The notes under the pieces: generated by a model
Database searches by the model: none
What the model saw: only the letters and a program-made list of their open reading frames with translations
What the model was told of the DNA's origin: nothing
NCBI RefSeq assembly: GCF_002999335.1
Contig: NW_020312370.1
Span: forward strand, 124,001 to 188,000
DNA: 64,000 nt
Reading direction: 5' to 3'
Source of the DNA: Cyclospora cayetanensis
Taxonomy: Eukaryota > Apicomplexa > Conoidasida > Eucoccidiorida > Eimeriidae
Translations under genes and position numbers: made by a program
In this document: positions 1-11,690 of the stretch, one piece after another
How the letters are laid out: each line of letters begins with the position of its first letter
How positions within the stretch are numbered: the stretch's first letter is position 1

Positions 1-267
1 GAGTGTCAGCCAGCAGGAAGGCCTCGCGTTGTACTCCGCCTTCCGCAGCCCCTGCAGCATTTCTTCTCTCCACGCAACTGCAGCAGGAGATGGCACTGAT
101 GCTGACGGCACCTGCTGAGACTGCTGCTGCGGCCGTTGCTGATTCCAGCACTGGCGTGCACGTGCCGTGAAATTTGTGAAAAAAGAAGCCATGTCCTGAG
201 CTTCTGGCTGCGGCTGCTGCTGCTGCTGCTGCTGCTGGCAGTCCTCCGGATAAAGGCATAACCACAT
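1..267 (-). CDS. Partial glutamine-rich hypothetical protein running off the left edge
   Basis: An open frame on the minus strand runs from an ATG at 267 to the window edge without a stop. It begins MWLCLYPEDC, passes through a seven-glutamine run encoded by a CAG tract (about 207-240), and continues with a mixed, coding-looking composition (for example EEMLQGLRKAEYN) to the edge. I do not recognise a family. It may be the 3' part of the same gene as the exon at 1308-1581, since both lie on the minus strand upstream of the left edge and no other gene start intervenes. The ATG could also lie inside an internal exon rather than be the true start. Confidence 0.4.
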   Translation of the reverse strand, partial: MWLCLYPEDCQQQQQQQQPQPEAQDMASFFTNFTARARQCWNQQRPQQQSQQVPSASVPSPAAVAWREEMLQGLRKAEYNARPSCWLTL

Positions 268-1307
268 AGACTCGCCTTCCTTAGGCTGGGGAAGACACGC
301 ACAGCCACAGAGGGCATATAACGTCGTACAAGGCGCATACTGGTGTCTTGCTGTACTCTAAAGACCTCGGGAGGATACGTACAACACATGGGGGCAGGGA
401 ACGTCGGAGAGCAGGAAGCACGAAAGAGGGAGACGCAACGAATTCGTGCAGAATCGCCTACTGCTGCATTTGCTCATGCAGCTAGCTGAGGTTGGTTCTG
501 CTGCTAGTGTTGCATGATCATTCATTTTTTCTGGTTCTCCAGAACTTCACAGGAAATACGCAACACGCTACCAAATCAGATACGTACGTAATCGAGCACG
601 GACGTGCTCACAGATGACTCGCCGTTATCCCCTTCACCTGCACAAACCAACAGAAGCCCAGGTGTGTATACATGTAATACTTTGCAAGCTGAATGCTCGT
701 TCCCACGAACGATAGCCCCTTAGATACAACTTTAAGCTAGCCGTTAAACCCAGAGGCTTGATGCATGAGGTTCAATTCCTAACCGTCAACAGAAAAGAAG
801 TCGCGAATGGAGACCTTAGTGGGCAACTGTTCGTCATTGGCACTTGGGCCTGCTCAGCAACAATTTGCGAGCCACCCACAACACACGCATACACATACGC
901 GCGCAAACGTGCGCACTTGTGCATTTTTGCCTTAAGATTCACTCACTGAGCTCCATACCGTGCAGCCCATATTATCTTTGGGCCACAATAGTAAAACCCA
1001 GCCACTGAGAATTGCTGTAAAGGCAGAGTGCTCAGAAACAAAAAGGATCCTGTCATCGAAGCCGAATAACGTCTAGCTGAGTGAACCCACAAACCATCCG
1101 ACTTCTAATCTTAAACATGCACTGAGCCTACACCAGGAGTGGCTCTAAAATGAGTTGCTCTCCGCTCACTTCGCTTTCTCTTTTTGTCATTGAATCCTGA
1201 GGAACAACACATCACCAAAAGCGGGAGGAAAATCAGGCTGAGACACACCACAGAGACGCACCGCAGCAAAACGACAGTGCCAGCCACGGTCGCACAAAGC
1301 ACCTCAC

Positions 1308-1581
1308 CTGTATCATCCGCATCTTCTAACGAGGCTTGCGCACGTTGCAACAATGCATCGATGCCTGCTTGAGAGGTCAAAAGGCAAAGGGCTCTGCTGC
1401 AGCCCCCGTGATGCAGCCATTTCTCCTCCCTGTGAGACTGCAGGCGCGTATACACTTCGCGAAACCTGATTCTGTCGGCCAACACACCCTGCACTCTCTC
1501 CCTGAGAACACGCAGCGGCGATCTCACATGTTCCTGGGGAAAAGCAGATGTATTCGCGAAATTTTCTTCGCTGCATTTCAT
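1308..1581 (-). CDS. Exon(s) of an unidentified minus-strand gene
   Basis: A minus-strand frame opens with ATG at 1581 and reads cleanly to a good GTGAGG donor just after 1308. Residues such as LRVLRERVQGVLADRIRF and DALLQRAQASLEDADD look like charged helices. A further coding-looking stretch (SDFVRDWEAHGFTNSTRRG, about 1740-1800) lies upstream on the same strand and could be an earlier exon spliced to an AG near 1600. The gene would read toward the left edge and is separate from the CMTR2-like gene, which ends at 2043 on the same strand. No family is recognised. Exon boundaries are tentative. Confidence 0.4.
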
Positions 1582-2042
1582 TAAGATCTGCTGCTACAGC
1601 TAGCGCTTCGAAGAACGATCTCGCAGCGCCGCAGCATTAGGCGATGCAATCTGCAACAAAACCGATAACAGCTTCCAGAAACGGCTGCAGCAGCAGCATG
1701 AGCGACCGAAGTACGGGAAATTCTGGAGGCTTGCCTGCTGCCTCTTCTAGTAGAATTGGTAAAGCCGTGGGCTTCCCAGTCTCTCACGAAGTCGCTGTCT
1801 GGCACTAGTCGGTCCTCAAAGCGAATTGGCCTAAAACAAAAAGCCCCAAAGTCTATAGTCTTGTGTGGAACTGCTCATGCAGTAGGCTGCAGGGGTGAAT
1901 AGTAGCGGGCATAGGAAGTAAATAAGCAAAGGCATTGGAGGTGCGAGTCATGGTCGGTTGAATTCCATGGGTCAGTACAGCGCGTGCAGGGGCAAACCCG
2001 GAGAATCCGTATTAGATGGGTTGAAGTCACCGGGTCTGGAGC

Positions 2043-5000
2043 TTACAGGAGGTTATTGGAACTGATGAACTCGTCGGCTAATTGTTCCTTCTCCAAGGAC
2101 AGCTGCCACAGTTCGTGAGAGCTGAGAGCCTTAAACTTCCTGAAGTGAGCCACAGCGGGCAAAATCGACAGAATACTTGACGCCAAGAGAAGATCACGAG
2201 AGACCGCTTTGGTCCTGGAGTTGCAGCGCTTTCTATGTGCTGCTTCCGCGTGTGTATGAATGCATGTATGGGTAGCCGTGTATGCATGGGCACGTGTATG
2301 CGCAGGTGTATGTCTGTGTGTGTGTCCCTTTCCATACGTCAACAAGGTGCATACTATACTGGGAAATATTGCTGGAGATTAGAGAACATGTCAAGGTTTA
2401 TTTGTAGGCTGATGCACACATAAATGCAACTACATGCAACAGATGCCCGCTAATGTGCACGACTAGATGCGAGAAGACAGAAAAGCAAGGTCGTGCGCGT
2501 AGGAGTCATACAGCACAAAAGTATTCATTCCAGAAAAGGTCCTAAGTCTACATATCTGCACCCCCTACAAGCACAGGCGCATTAAGAAAAAAATGAGTTA
2601 TTTATGTAATCTATCAAGGGTACAAGGCATATCCCTTCAAAGCCAAAGCATTCATCGTGCGTTTGTGCGGAACTTACTGGAGGGAGACCTCGAGGTGCTC
2701 GGCCTGGAGCTGCGTGAAGAATTCTGCACATTTTCTGCATTCCGCCACAAATTCCTGCAACAAACACAAGCAGTAGTGCCCAATCCCCTTTACTCTTTGA
2801 GCTTGCCGCAGCAAAATAATGACCAAAAACTACCAAGTCCAAGGAATTTGTAGAAAGGAGCGTGCGCGTGCAGGAAAATATCCCAGGATAGCGGGAACAA
2901 GCTACACGATCTCCGAGCGTGGCAACGTGAACCAGTCAGAGACAAAGGGGCATAAGCAGATAGAGCCGAGACACACTGCTCTAGGGAAAGGAAGAATACA
3001 AAGCAGCACCGAAGGCCCACATCGGGAAGCCATTCCCTAGGAATGGTAGCCATGTCTTGTGTAAATCCATCCACAGCGCTTGAAAGCGCCCTTAGCAATG
3101 GGGATCGGATCCCACGAAAGCCGAGGCCCAGCAAATACACTTCGCTGTTGCCTGAACGGCTCATTTGTGGCTTTACCACGGCGACCTGCAGACAGCAACA
3201 CCACACAAGCCAGCAAAGGCGAAAGCAAGTATGTGCGAGGCACCAACATTAGCTCAAAAGAGCTTTGCTAAGGCTGCAGAGGCACAAAGAAAAGTTCGAG
3301 ATAGCACATAGAGGATTTCTTATGCCGCAGCTTAAGCCTGTGGCGTTTCTGCGATGCCTGTCGAATACGAACAGTGTGTGATTGTTGCAACACGTGAAGC
3401 CTTTTCTTCACACATGCATCGCGCACCGTACACTAGTGCCCCTATGCATATCTACAGATGCAGAAACACCGTCCAGAGACGTCCAAGACGGATGCCTCTA
3501 GGGGTGACCTAGTGCGTCGATACACTTGGGGTAAACGCATACGCCTAGTGCACATGCCCCCCGTGGTGTCTGCTACCTACGAAATCGCAGGAGCTGCTGC
3601 CCAAACACGGAGAGACCCCGTTTTACCTGCGTGAAGCACATGCTGAGTATGGCAAGGAGGGAGACGGAGTGGTGCGAGTGAAGGGCGTATGCCTTAAGGA
3701 CGGCTGAGCCTTGGATCTGCAGCAGTCCGAGGATTGCCACCAATTCCGCGTATATGAGGGGAGCTACCAGCTCTTCCTGCCGCGCAGGGTCGTGCTGTAC
3801 GTCGAAGGAGCCATCCGCCGTCACCAAGTCGGCCTGCATCTCCAACTCACAAGGTAACAAGCCGCAGTGGGTAAAGCCCATGCGCCCTCGAGCGTAGACA
3901 ATGGCTCCTCGATACCAGCGTGCAAATTGAGCTGCTAGGCAATGAAAGCCACAGGCATTTTGGTGTATTATACATCGAAACGCACTGCTTAGCCCCTTAC
4001 ACTGTAGCCACTAAATTTTCAAGTCTGGAACTCTCCACCATGAGCCCCCCTAAATGTGCATATCTCACCAGCCCGAACGGTGGGACCCCATTCTGCGTTT
4101 GTCGGGTGAGCTGTTTCCAGAGAAATTCTATGCTCTCTTTGCTCCTGAGATCTCCGCTTCCATCAGGACTGGTGATCCAGCGCCTCTCTGTGTGCCTGTA
4201 GAGGCCGTCGTCATCCAGAGCCTCCAGCGGGTTGCAGCCCTCAAAGTATGGATTCAGGGAAGCAGCACGCCAGGAGAAAAGCACGCCTTCTGGAGCGCAT
4301 GCAGACACACACATACACACACACGTGAGGCAGTGGAAGAAAGAAGGCCACACGGGCAGAGAGCCCGAAGGAAGCTCGGCAGTGGAAGCAGCAGATCACG
4401 GCAAAAACAAAGGACAGATGCGTAGAAGCCCGCACACGGCGGGGCAGGATGCGGCCTCTACGACGGCACCACCCCCATGCTCCGAAAAAAGCATATGCGC
4501 ATGCTACAGCAGAAGCACCAGAAGCAGGACTGGCTCCTTCAGCATCCCTCTGTGATAGCCACTCCGTGACGCTAGCGCTGTTTTTTTCGCACTGGCTTCA
4601 GTCTTGATGAAATGGTTAGTGGCGGCGACAAAGCCCCCCGGGCATTCACAGAGGTGAATGCTCTTGAGCACACGGGGTTGCTTCGGCTCCAGTTGTTGCA
4701 AGTGCTTCAGTCTGCGCTTAAGGATCGGCGTCTTAGTCAACACCTCGTACAGCTTCGTCCAGGAGTTAATCAAGAGTTCGGGACAGTGTCCATCCTTGTC
4801 TAAGACCTGTGCAACGTGTGTGCGAGTGGGGTCTGCCGAAAAGAGCCATGTGGTGGCGGCAGAGGAGAGGGAAAGTGGCAAGAAGATACGCCGATTCGCA
4901 CGAGCACAAGAAGCAGGAGCCCTTCCGCGCAGGACCCGAACACGCGTGGATGCACGTGCGGCGCGCGTGCCGGGCAGTAGGAGCATGATGGCCTTACTTT

Positions 5001-5525
5001 TTGCTTGATTGTCGGAATCACCTTCTTGAAGACGTCTGTCTTGGCTGTGTGCCTTTTCCACTCGTCTATGGGGATATCCGACAGCGCCTCGCGACTCCGC
5101 TCCAGCCGTCTACTGACTTCGCCCAGCTCGGGGGTCTCGTATGCGGGGGTGCTGGAAAGGGCACACACAGGAGAAGCTCTGCACGTTGAGACTACGAACA
5201 TGGAAGCGCAGCCACTTGCTGTTGCTGTGACTTGCAAGCGAGCCATACTGCTGGGCTCGCTGCTGGGTGGGTGCTCATCGGGTGTGCCTGCTGCAAGGCT
5301 GCTGCTCGAGAACACGTACTTGCCGACTAGCTGCACAGCATCGCAGATGCACTTGAGCCGCTTGCTGCGGCAGTGGCTGCAAGGAGGGTCGCTCCCAGGA
5401 ATGAGGGGCCCCTCGAGCTGCAAATTCTGGAGGGAAGTACTAAATACATAGTGCTTCTCGATTTGGATGTCAGGAGGGCGCCTCCTGGGGTCCCTGGAGG
5501 CGTATTCCCCAATGGAGGCATCCAT
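2043..5525 (-). CDS. CMTR2: Cap-specific mRNA 2'-O-methyltransferase 2-like (CMTR2)
   Basis: Predicted to use S-adenosylmethionine to 2'-O-methylate the second transcribed nucleotide of capped mRNA. Seven minus-strand exons join in phase: 5525-4998, 4806-4593, 4289-4069, 3833-3627, 3185-3021, 2754-2678 and 2214-2043, giving 527 aa. An FtsJ/RrmJ-type fold is visible. The SAM motif is LCECPGGF (228-235). The family's K-D-K-E catalytic set fits K194 (SWTKLYE), D328 (DLVTADGSFD), K368 (SAVLKAY) and E405 (SGNSEVYLL). LNPYFEG and the C-terminal CRKCAEFF and HFRKFKALSS stretches also match animal CMTR2. The start is the first ATG in the frame; a longer frame begins only with TTG. A low-complexity part of exon 1 (about residues 60-120) could hide a small intron. 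The second-exon donor (A|GTGCGA) was chosen because it restores the family spacing. It lies upstream of, and is transcribed away from, the retroelement at 7.9 kb. Confidence 0.9.
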
Positions 5526-7855
5526 AGGCACCTTTTGGCCAGAATGAGTATCTCCAAGAGTGGAGTGGTTCAATTTGGTGAAGAGTGGAGGGTTACATGA
5601 GCTGAGGAGCTAGAGAGTCTCGGAGGTCAGTCCCCCACCGGCCTTGCGGCTTTGCATGGGTGCTCCGGATACTCGCATACATACATATATATAGACTGCA
5701 AATGGTGGAATGATGTGTCGGCTTCAAAGGCCAGGATTTCCAGGGTAGGGCTCTGAGTTTTCGGTGACGCAATGCCCTAGTCGTGTAAGACGCGCGGCGT
5801 TTTTGCTCGATGGATAGGGGAACGACTCGAGCTTGCACATACCGCTGCGCGCTGAGGGAGTAGGAATCAGAGTCATGGATTAGTGCTGGACGTAAGGTTC
5901 CAATGCACGGGCAAAGCCTTAAAGTAGAAGCTGGCAAGACAGGCGATTGAGGGGTCACGGGGCTGTGGCAGTCTCCACAATCATGGACACACTGCCTACC
6001 AGATCAGTGCGTTAAATATCCTTAAGATGCGTTTTAAGGAGATTTCGTTATTGTGGACTGGAATGGTGGTAGAGTTCCTTGGATATTGACTATGCGAAAC
6101 GCTGGAGGTACCCAAATCGAGGGACGCTGTGAGCTGACGAACTCCTCTAGCGATGAGCAATGTTTTAAAGGAGGAAAAAAACTTGACTTAGAACCTTGAT
6201 CGCTAAGCCAGTAATCACAGCCGTACCACTATGCGTGTGAGTAGGACCATCGCATCTCTTCGGCGGCTCAATTCATGGCATAAAATGGTGCAAGCAAAGT
6301 TCTCGGCGTGGAAACCAGTCTCATTTAGGAGTACTAGCATACACTCAAAGGACCCCTTTGGTTGGCGTAAGATAGTATTTGTACACCTGAAAGCAGGTTC
6401 ATTATAGTTGCAGAGCTATTGTCCCCGCGTTAAAACTACACTGGAGAAAGTGTAGGCGGTCCAGTGAGTGCTATGGTATGTATTGCCCAATAAAACAATG
6501 TTATCGCCATGCGGTGCTCGCTAGTGCTCCCTTAACAGTATTATTTCATGCATGCTGTGCACATAGTAGCCATTCTCTTGCAAGACTGGTTTATCTATTC
6601 GTTTTAGCCTCCCTGTAGTTGGCTCTGCTAGGCTTAGGCACTTTCTACTACACTAGCTATATTTCACAAAGAATTAATAAAGAGCTAAATGTTCAATAAT
6701 GATCTTCATATATATATGTATATTTGTTGCAGAGTAGATTTATATCAATAGAATGGGGGTCAGTGTTGTTGCTTGCTCGCTACATGCAGCGTGGAACGGC
6801 TCATCTGAAGTATTCTTAGGGAGACACGAAACAACGGACTCGATGCAAGCTTTTAGAGCTATTGAGTGTTTGTGAGGCCGACTCTCGTCTTCCCATTCCT
6901 GTGCCCCTCAAAGTTCGGTAGATTAGAAAAGAGAGGGAGAGCTAGCGTTGTGCAGCTGCACCCTCGAAACACTCCGAGCAATCGCTGCTAGACGCACACA
7001 GCACCTTGCGGAGACGCACACAGCATTGCTTCTTCTGGGGCGGAAAGGAACTTATGTCGTGATTGGTAAGATACACGAACAGTTAAACCAATTAGTCAGT
7101 GCTTTCGAAGTTTTTGCTTATCGTAACTACTGTATTTGGAAATGCTCAGGTGTAGCTTAGCCTGCTAGATCTTTCCGTTGCAGATAAAAAAACGCGTCCT
7201 ATTGTTCCCTACCTGTGCGCCAAGACCGAATACATGCCGGACAGCAGAAGGGTTCTACCCTATCGACACACTCATGCAGGCAGGAACAAGAAAATAGTGC
7301 AAATTAGAACAGCAGAGGTGTGCATCAGCCGCTCACTTTAATTGGGTGGGAAGAGAGAACAGCACACTAGTAAGCGAAAAATGAGTGATTACACAAGAAA
7401 GACCGCAGGGGCGCGCTGGCTCGCAGTCATCAAAGCGCTGGAAAGTGAGAGTTTCCTTCTATAAGCAAACAGAAAACAAGTAAAATAAGTAAAGGGAATC
7501 GAATTACGCACTACTTCAGCGATGCCTTCGCGCCTCATTGAGCTACATGCGCACTCCAGTACAGCTGGTGCATACATCAAAGTCGATTTCAGAGACCGAG
7601 GGGGGGCAAAAGAAAGAATGTAGAGACAGAATTTTTGCCCACCCAGTAACATTGTTAAGAATATCTTATTGGTTACTTGTCACACAATGCGTATAAATGA
7701 CAAGAGCTATTCGGGTAGAGCACACCCTGGGATAGGACAGTTATCACGAGGAATGCCGTCCACAGCGCGTGGCGTTGTGAACACAAAAGCACTGCTAAGT
7801 CTCCCTCAGAAAACGAAGCCCGTGGCTACTCCTCTCTAAAAAGCTCAGGTTGGCG
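5526..7855. other. Non-coding stretch upstream of the CMTR2-like gene
   Basis: No convincing exon is visible. Short open frames here (for example 5593-5958 minus and 6948-7160 plus) have no family motif and poor composition. The part nearest 5526 should contain the CMTR2 promoter and 5' leader. The stretch 6799-6960 resembles sequence at 49590-49750 and is listed as a dispersed repeat. Confidence 0.5.
6799..6960 (+). repeat. Diverged dispersed repeat, second copy near 49590-49750
   Basis: Ordered blocks recur at about 49590-49750 in the same orientation: CATCTGA..., AGGGAGACAC, ACTC(G/A)ATG, a shared GCCCCTCAAAGT block, and a purine-rich GAGGG(A)AAA tract followed by AGCTA. Spacing between blocks varies by indels. 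The second copy sits about 200 bp upstream of retroelement copy B, and this one lies past the end of the minus-strand element, so both may be old element flanks or a separate repeat family. Confidence 0.4.
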
Positions 7856-8365
7856 TTACCTAGCCCATGCCACTAGAAGCTCTCGTCTAGCATGTGCTCG
7901 GTGTACGATAATCCATAAATCCGGCACAATTTCAGCTACCTCTGAACCCTCCCTCTCGAAACGGGTCACTTGCCTGTGTGGGGAATTCCGCAAATAATTT
8001 GAGGATCTTTGAAGCTTCTTCAAGAAGCTCACATTGATAGTTATGTAACACTTGCGATGTAGGAAAATCGTAAGCGTAAGGAGCCATGATTTGTGTGAGG
8101 CTGGCAAAAGGTACTCGCCACCTGGCCGCAAGCGCCGTTTGGTCATCTTTGGGCTGACCTCGCGAGGCCTGACGATCAACAGGAACCGCATCATTAGGCT
8201 CATGATGCACAACCGACCGCTGCTTTCGATGTTCCTGTATTTGTCCTTTCTGAGCTTTGAGCGTACAGTGGGGTGCACTAGACAGCAGTTCCCTAAGTCA
8301 TTCAGCTGGTAATAGTGGCTGCTGAACCAAGCCACCACGTCCAAGCCGGGAACGGAGGGGGCCCC

Positions 8366-8854
8366 TCATTGTCGACCGACAATGCGGGAGACAACAGATA
8401 GGTGATTGTCTTGTATTATGAACGTAGTCAGTACAAGCAAGAACAACAAACCAAGAAATCGCACAAGTGTGAGCACAGAGTCCCACATAACGCGCAGTGT
8501 GCAGTTGGTGTACTGCACCTGTCCAGCTGCTTTAGGGTGGTCCACACTTGTCATATTATCGTCAATATGCACACGAGCTTCGAGTCCCTGCCTCAAGGAA
8601 TGATTCACTTGGGGAATTCGTGAAGCATCCATACATGAGTTTAAAAATGAGTCACTTGCTGAGTCGCACAGAGCTGGAGGAGAAGATACGTGAGCATTAT
8701 CTCCAAAATCAACAACTCCACAGCAACCATCCGGACCCTCGACCTTCAGCAGTCCAAGGACTGAAATGGCCCTGCAAGGCACCAGGTTTTCAGGAGCAAT
8801 GTGCGGCTTCAGCTGCTGACATTTTGACCTTCGCTCTTCACCCGCGGAATCCAT
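8366..8854 (-). pseudogene. Ty3-type integrase remnant (element C)
   Basis: This 162-codon frame looks like a small membrane protein because of a hydrophobic stretch near its end. However, it contains SVDHPKAAGQVQYTNCTL, the counterpart of the integrase signature around the catalytic glutamate (HPQTDGQ.ER.N.TL in Ty3 integrases). The catalytic E is replaced by Q, and only part of the DDE core can be aligned. A following frame on the same strand carries the post-integrase domain. It is a non-functional fragment. Confidence 0.75.
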
Positions 8855-9359
8855 CCCAGGTCACCAGACAAATCATAATAGCTTTTCCATTGTTTAGTAA
8901 AGCTTTGCGATGGCGTAGAAGGATATGATCATGTGCTCTGCAAAAATCGTCTTCCAGTGTACTTCACTGTAGAGTCCTACTTGAGGAGGCGCCCGAGCCA
9001 GCGAACAGCTCTAAGTATTGACAAAGTTCTCAAAACTCTTTATTAGGTGCATTATAAATTATGTGTTGTTAGGAAAGTAAGCTAACATCCGTACAAAAAG
9101 TGCTGGCATTTTTTCAACACACTGCATAGAACCCCTTGCCCATGATTTTGTGCTTCGCAGAAATCTTAGAGAGAATAACGCGACTGCTTCACTACTGGCG
9201 TCGGTTTTTCGGAAGTCGTGACACTCAGACACGATCAGTGAGAGTACCGGACTTGAGAAGAGTCCGTGTTGCAGCCTCAGCATCCTCTGTCTAAGTCCCA
9301 GGCTGCGTTTTCTTAGGTGGGTTCGTTAAAGGAGTAGCAATCCGAGGGGTTTCACGAAT

Positions 9360-10010
9360 GGAATTTTGTTAGAAATATGCTAGGGCATAGAAAATCCTAT
9401 CGCCCCCTTTGGGACCTATTTTTGCTGGGTCTGGCTCAGTTTTCGCATGTCTTGTTTTCATGGGATAACAACAATGGACTGCCTGTACAGACCACTGCTT
9501 GGCCCAGAACGGCTCAGGCGCGTAACTTTGGTGCTGTAGCTACTCTCGAGCGCTGGAGAATGAGACTTTGTCCATGTAGAACCAGCGAGCTGTCATTCAT
9601 CGAATCACTTGAATTCTTAGTGCAAACAGGTGTACTCGGCCTTCCAAAGTATTTTGTGCCGGGCATCAGGATGTGTAGGGAATTGTAAGAGGGCATCTGC
9701 GAAGTCAAATGTTGACTAAACCTTGAATTCGTGTAGTTCGTCAGGAAATTAGTCAGCGTGGGGCATCGGGAACATTTGTTTATCAGTGGTCTTGTTCATG
9801 GGCTTAAGGAAAACACACACGCTTCGCTTTCCGCTTGCAAGACACTATCCTCGGACGACGCCTAACAGTGCTAATGTGCTCCTGCACACTGCCATTTTTA
9901 ACAAACTTTCTACCAGTTGCTTAGTTGACTTTCTACGAAGTTTGGATTTCTGACATTATAGGAAGCAGCTTGGGCCTGAGCTAGCGATTAGTCCAATACG
10001 GTACGTTTTA
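9360..10010 (-). pseudogene. Ty3-type reverse transcriptase remnant (element C)
   Basis: On the minus strand, the linker DELPAGWTPDGRKTYRIG is followed by an RT start (STKQLVESLLK). Next comes LKPMNKTTDKQMFPMPHAD, corresponding to the R..DYR.LN..T....YP.P block, and then FDFADALLQFPTHPDARHK, corresponding to the block carrying the first catalytic aspartate. Several in-frame stops interrupt it, and the YxDD region downstream is not recognisable. Confidence 0.78.
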
Positions 10011-10385
10011 CGACCATCAGGTGTCCAGCCTGCTGGCAGCTCGTCACTATTCATCACATCCGCGAGACCCCTTTTGATCTTTGTGCATTCATGCTATTCC
10101 CCAGCCGAAAGGTCGGTCAAATTCTCTACTAACGAACTATATTGCAACAGCCAGGGAGTCAGTATGCATCTGCAAAACCGCCGGCTCTTGCTGCGCTGCC
10201 GAGCCGCTTGCACATCGGCTCTGTCTCACCTTATAAAGCATCGATTCTACACCACTCACCATTGGTGGAAGGCACCTCACTAAGGAAACCAAGAGTTGCT
10301 CTTTCTAGTACCTCCCTAAACACTGACCTCAGGAGTGCGCAGCTGTGCCCTCACAGCAGCTCCATTGGATTAGCGGTGGCTTACC

Positions 10386-10767
10386 TAGAATTATACCAGA
10401 ATCATAGTGCATGCGTCCAACACAGAACTTATAGGCTATTTTAACAGGACCCAATTCAAATTTGTAGTGGCATCCACTTGCTGTAGCTTTGCCGGTCACT
10501 GGATCCTGATACCCGTCAGCACAGCTGAGCCTTCGAGACTGCGATAATGATCGAAACAGTAGATTACACTACTAAACCACCGCCTCGGATGATACATCCA
10601 GCATCAAGTAGCGCCAGTATTTCTTGACAATGAATGTAAGTGTGCGTGGGTGCGAAATCAACCTGTTGAGAAACTTCAACTTCAGCTTGATCCTCTTCTC
10701 TGTCTCGGTTGCCTCCACTACCCCGCGGTTTGCGTGGCGGACTTTTCGGTTCTCTGATGCGCCTCAT
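10386..10767 (-). pseudogene. Retropepsin-like remnant (element C)
   Basis: A basic, proline-rich frame ends with EILALLDAGCIIRGG, which resembles the D(T/S)GA active-site strand of retropepsins with T replaced by A. About 180 bases on, in another frame, CVGRMHYDSGIILG resembles the C-terminal ILG strand. Frames are disrupted between the two. Confidence 0.55.
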
Positions 10768-11690
10768 TTGCTAGCCCAGCAGTCTGCTTTTGCTTGAAGA
10801 ATTCCCGTGATCCAATTTCTTGCCAGTTCTGTATTTGCTTGTAGTTCCAGTTAACGTGACCCAGTTTATCCTAACAGAAGCAAGAGCGGTGTTGGGAGGT
10901 TGTCTAGCGCTGCATGAAAACGGGTATTTCCCCTGATATTTTACTTTCCCCTTCGCCAGTGAGGCTAAGCCAATTTAGCACAGCCCGGGCATATTGAATT
11001 CTGATTTGGCTTCTTGCTTCAGCCAAACACTTTGAATTTGCTCGCGTTGATTCCTGGACCCTTGAGTAGTCCATCATTGTGGAACCTTCACCACTCCTTT
11101 GTCTACTCGCGAAGTCGCTGCCCATCCTGTGACCACCTGAAATGACAGAGCTAAGATGGACCACTAATTAAGCAGCTATGTTGTGGCTTTTGCAAAGCAG
11201 AGTTTCATATTCCCGACATACTTATTTGCTGATAAACTTTCCTGCTTCAATATTCTCAATTCTATTAAACTTGCTGTTGAGTATAGGCTCGATCTGTAAA
11301 AATCTTTGCAGGTACACGAATTCTTCTGCCGAAAGGGGGCCACCATTAGCACGCTTTACTTCTCAATAAACATGCATAATGGAGCACTTATTTCTGTTGA
11401 TCTAGGAGAACAAAGCGAGATAACTCTCCAAGTGGATGATGAACTCTTTCAGCACTTGTCCTTCCAGAAGTATTTCATAGTTTTCTGGGCAGGATAGCCA
11501 AAAAATCCATGAACGCTTCATTGGCTAGCGAATAATGCGTCTCTACCAGCTGTGGATCAACTGCGTCCGCATCGGCTCGCAGGGCAGCCTCTGGCATCCC
11601 ATTCAGTTGTAACACCTTCAACTTCCACCGACAAAAGACTATTCTTGAAGCCTGGCGTCAAGCAATCAGATTAGGGAGCTAGAAAAATTT

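Larger units (their letters stand above)
7856..11690 (-). mobile_element. Decayed Ty3/gypsy-type retroelement (element C)
   Basis: Read on the minus strand, pieces of a complete gag-pol appear in order but broken by stops and frameshifts. A gag-like frame ends ...LAILPRKL (about 11660-11500). A nucleocapsid-like LGHVNWNYK, lacking its cysteines, lies near 10850. A retropepsin-like LLDAGC is near 10590, and a later ...DSGIILG flap/strand is near 10390. Then come reverse transcriptase (about 10010-9360), an RNase H-sized gap, the integrase core (8854-8366), and a post-integrase stretch with YYQLNDLG...VHPTV (8344-8240). It shares the linker ELPAGWTP.GR with copies A and B, so all three belong to one family. 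No intact terminal repeats were identified. It cannot encode functional proteins as it stands. Confidence 0.8.

Noticed and set aside
758..800. T-arm-like GGTTCAATTCC suggesting a tRNA
   Set aside because: Flanking sequence does not form the other tRNA arms.
5593..5958. 121-codon minus-strand open frame upstream of the CMTR2-like gene
   Set aside because: No motif, no partner exon, and it overlaps the expected promoter and leader.
8366..8854. Apparent small membrane protein gene on the minus strand
   Set aside because: The frame contains a Ty3 integrase signature (SVDHPKAAGQVQYTNCTL) and lies in order behind RT and protease remnants, so it is retroelement debris; the hydrophobic stretch is incidental.
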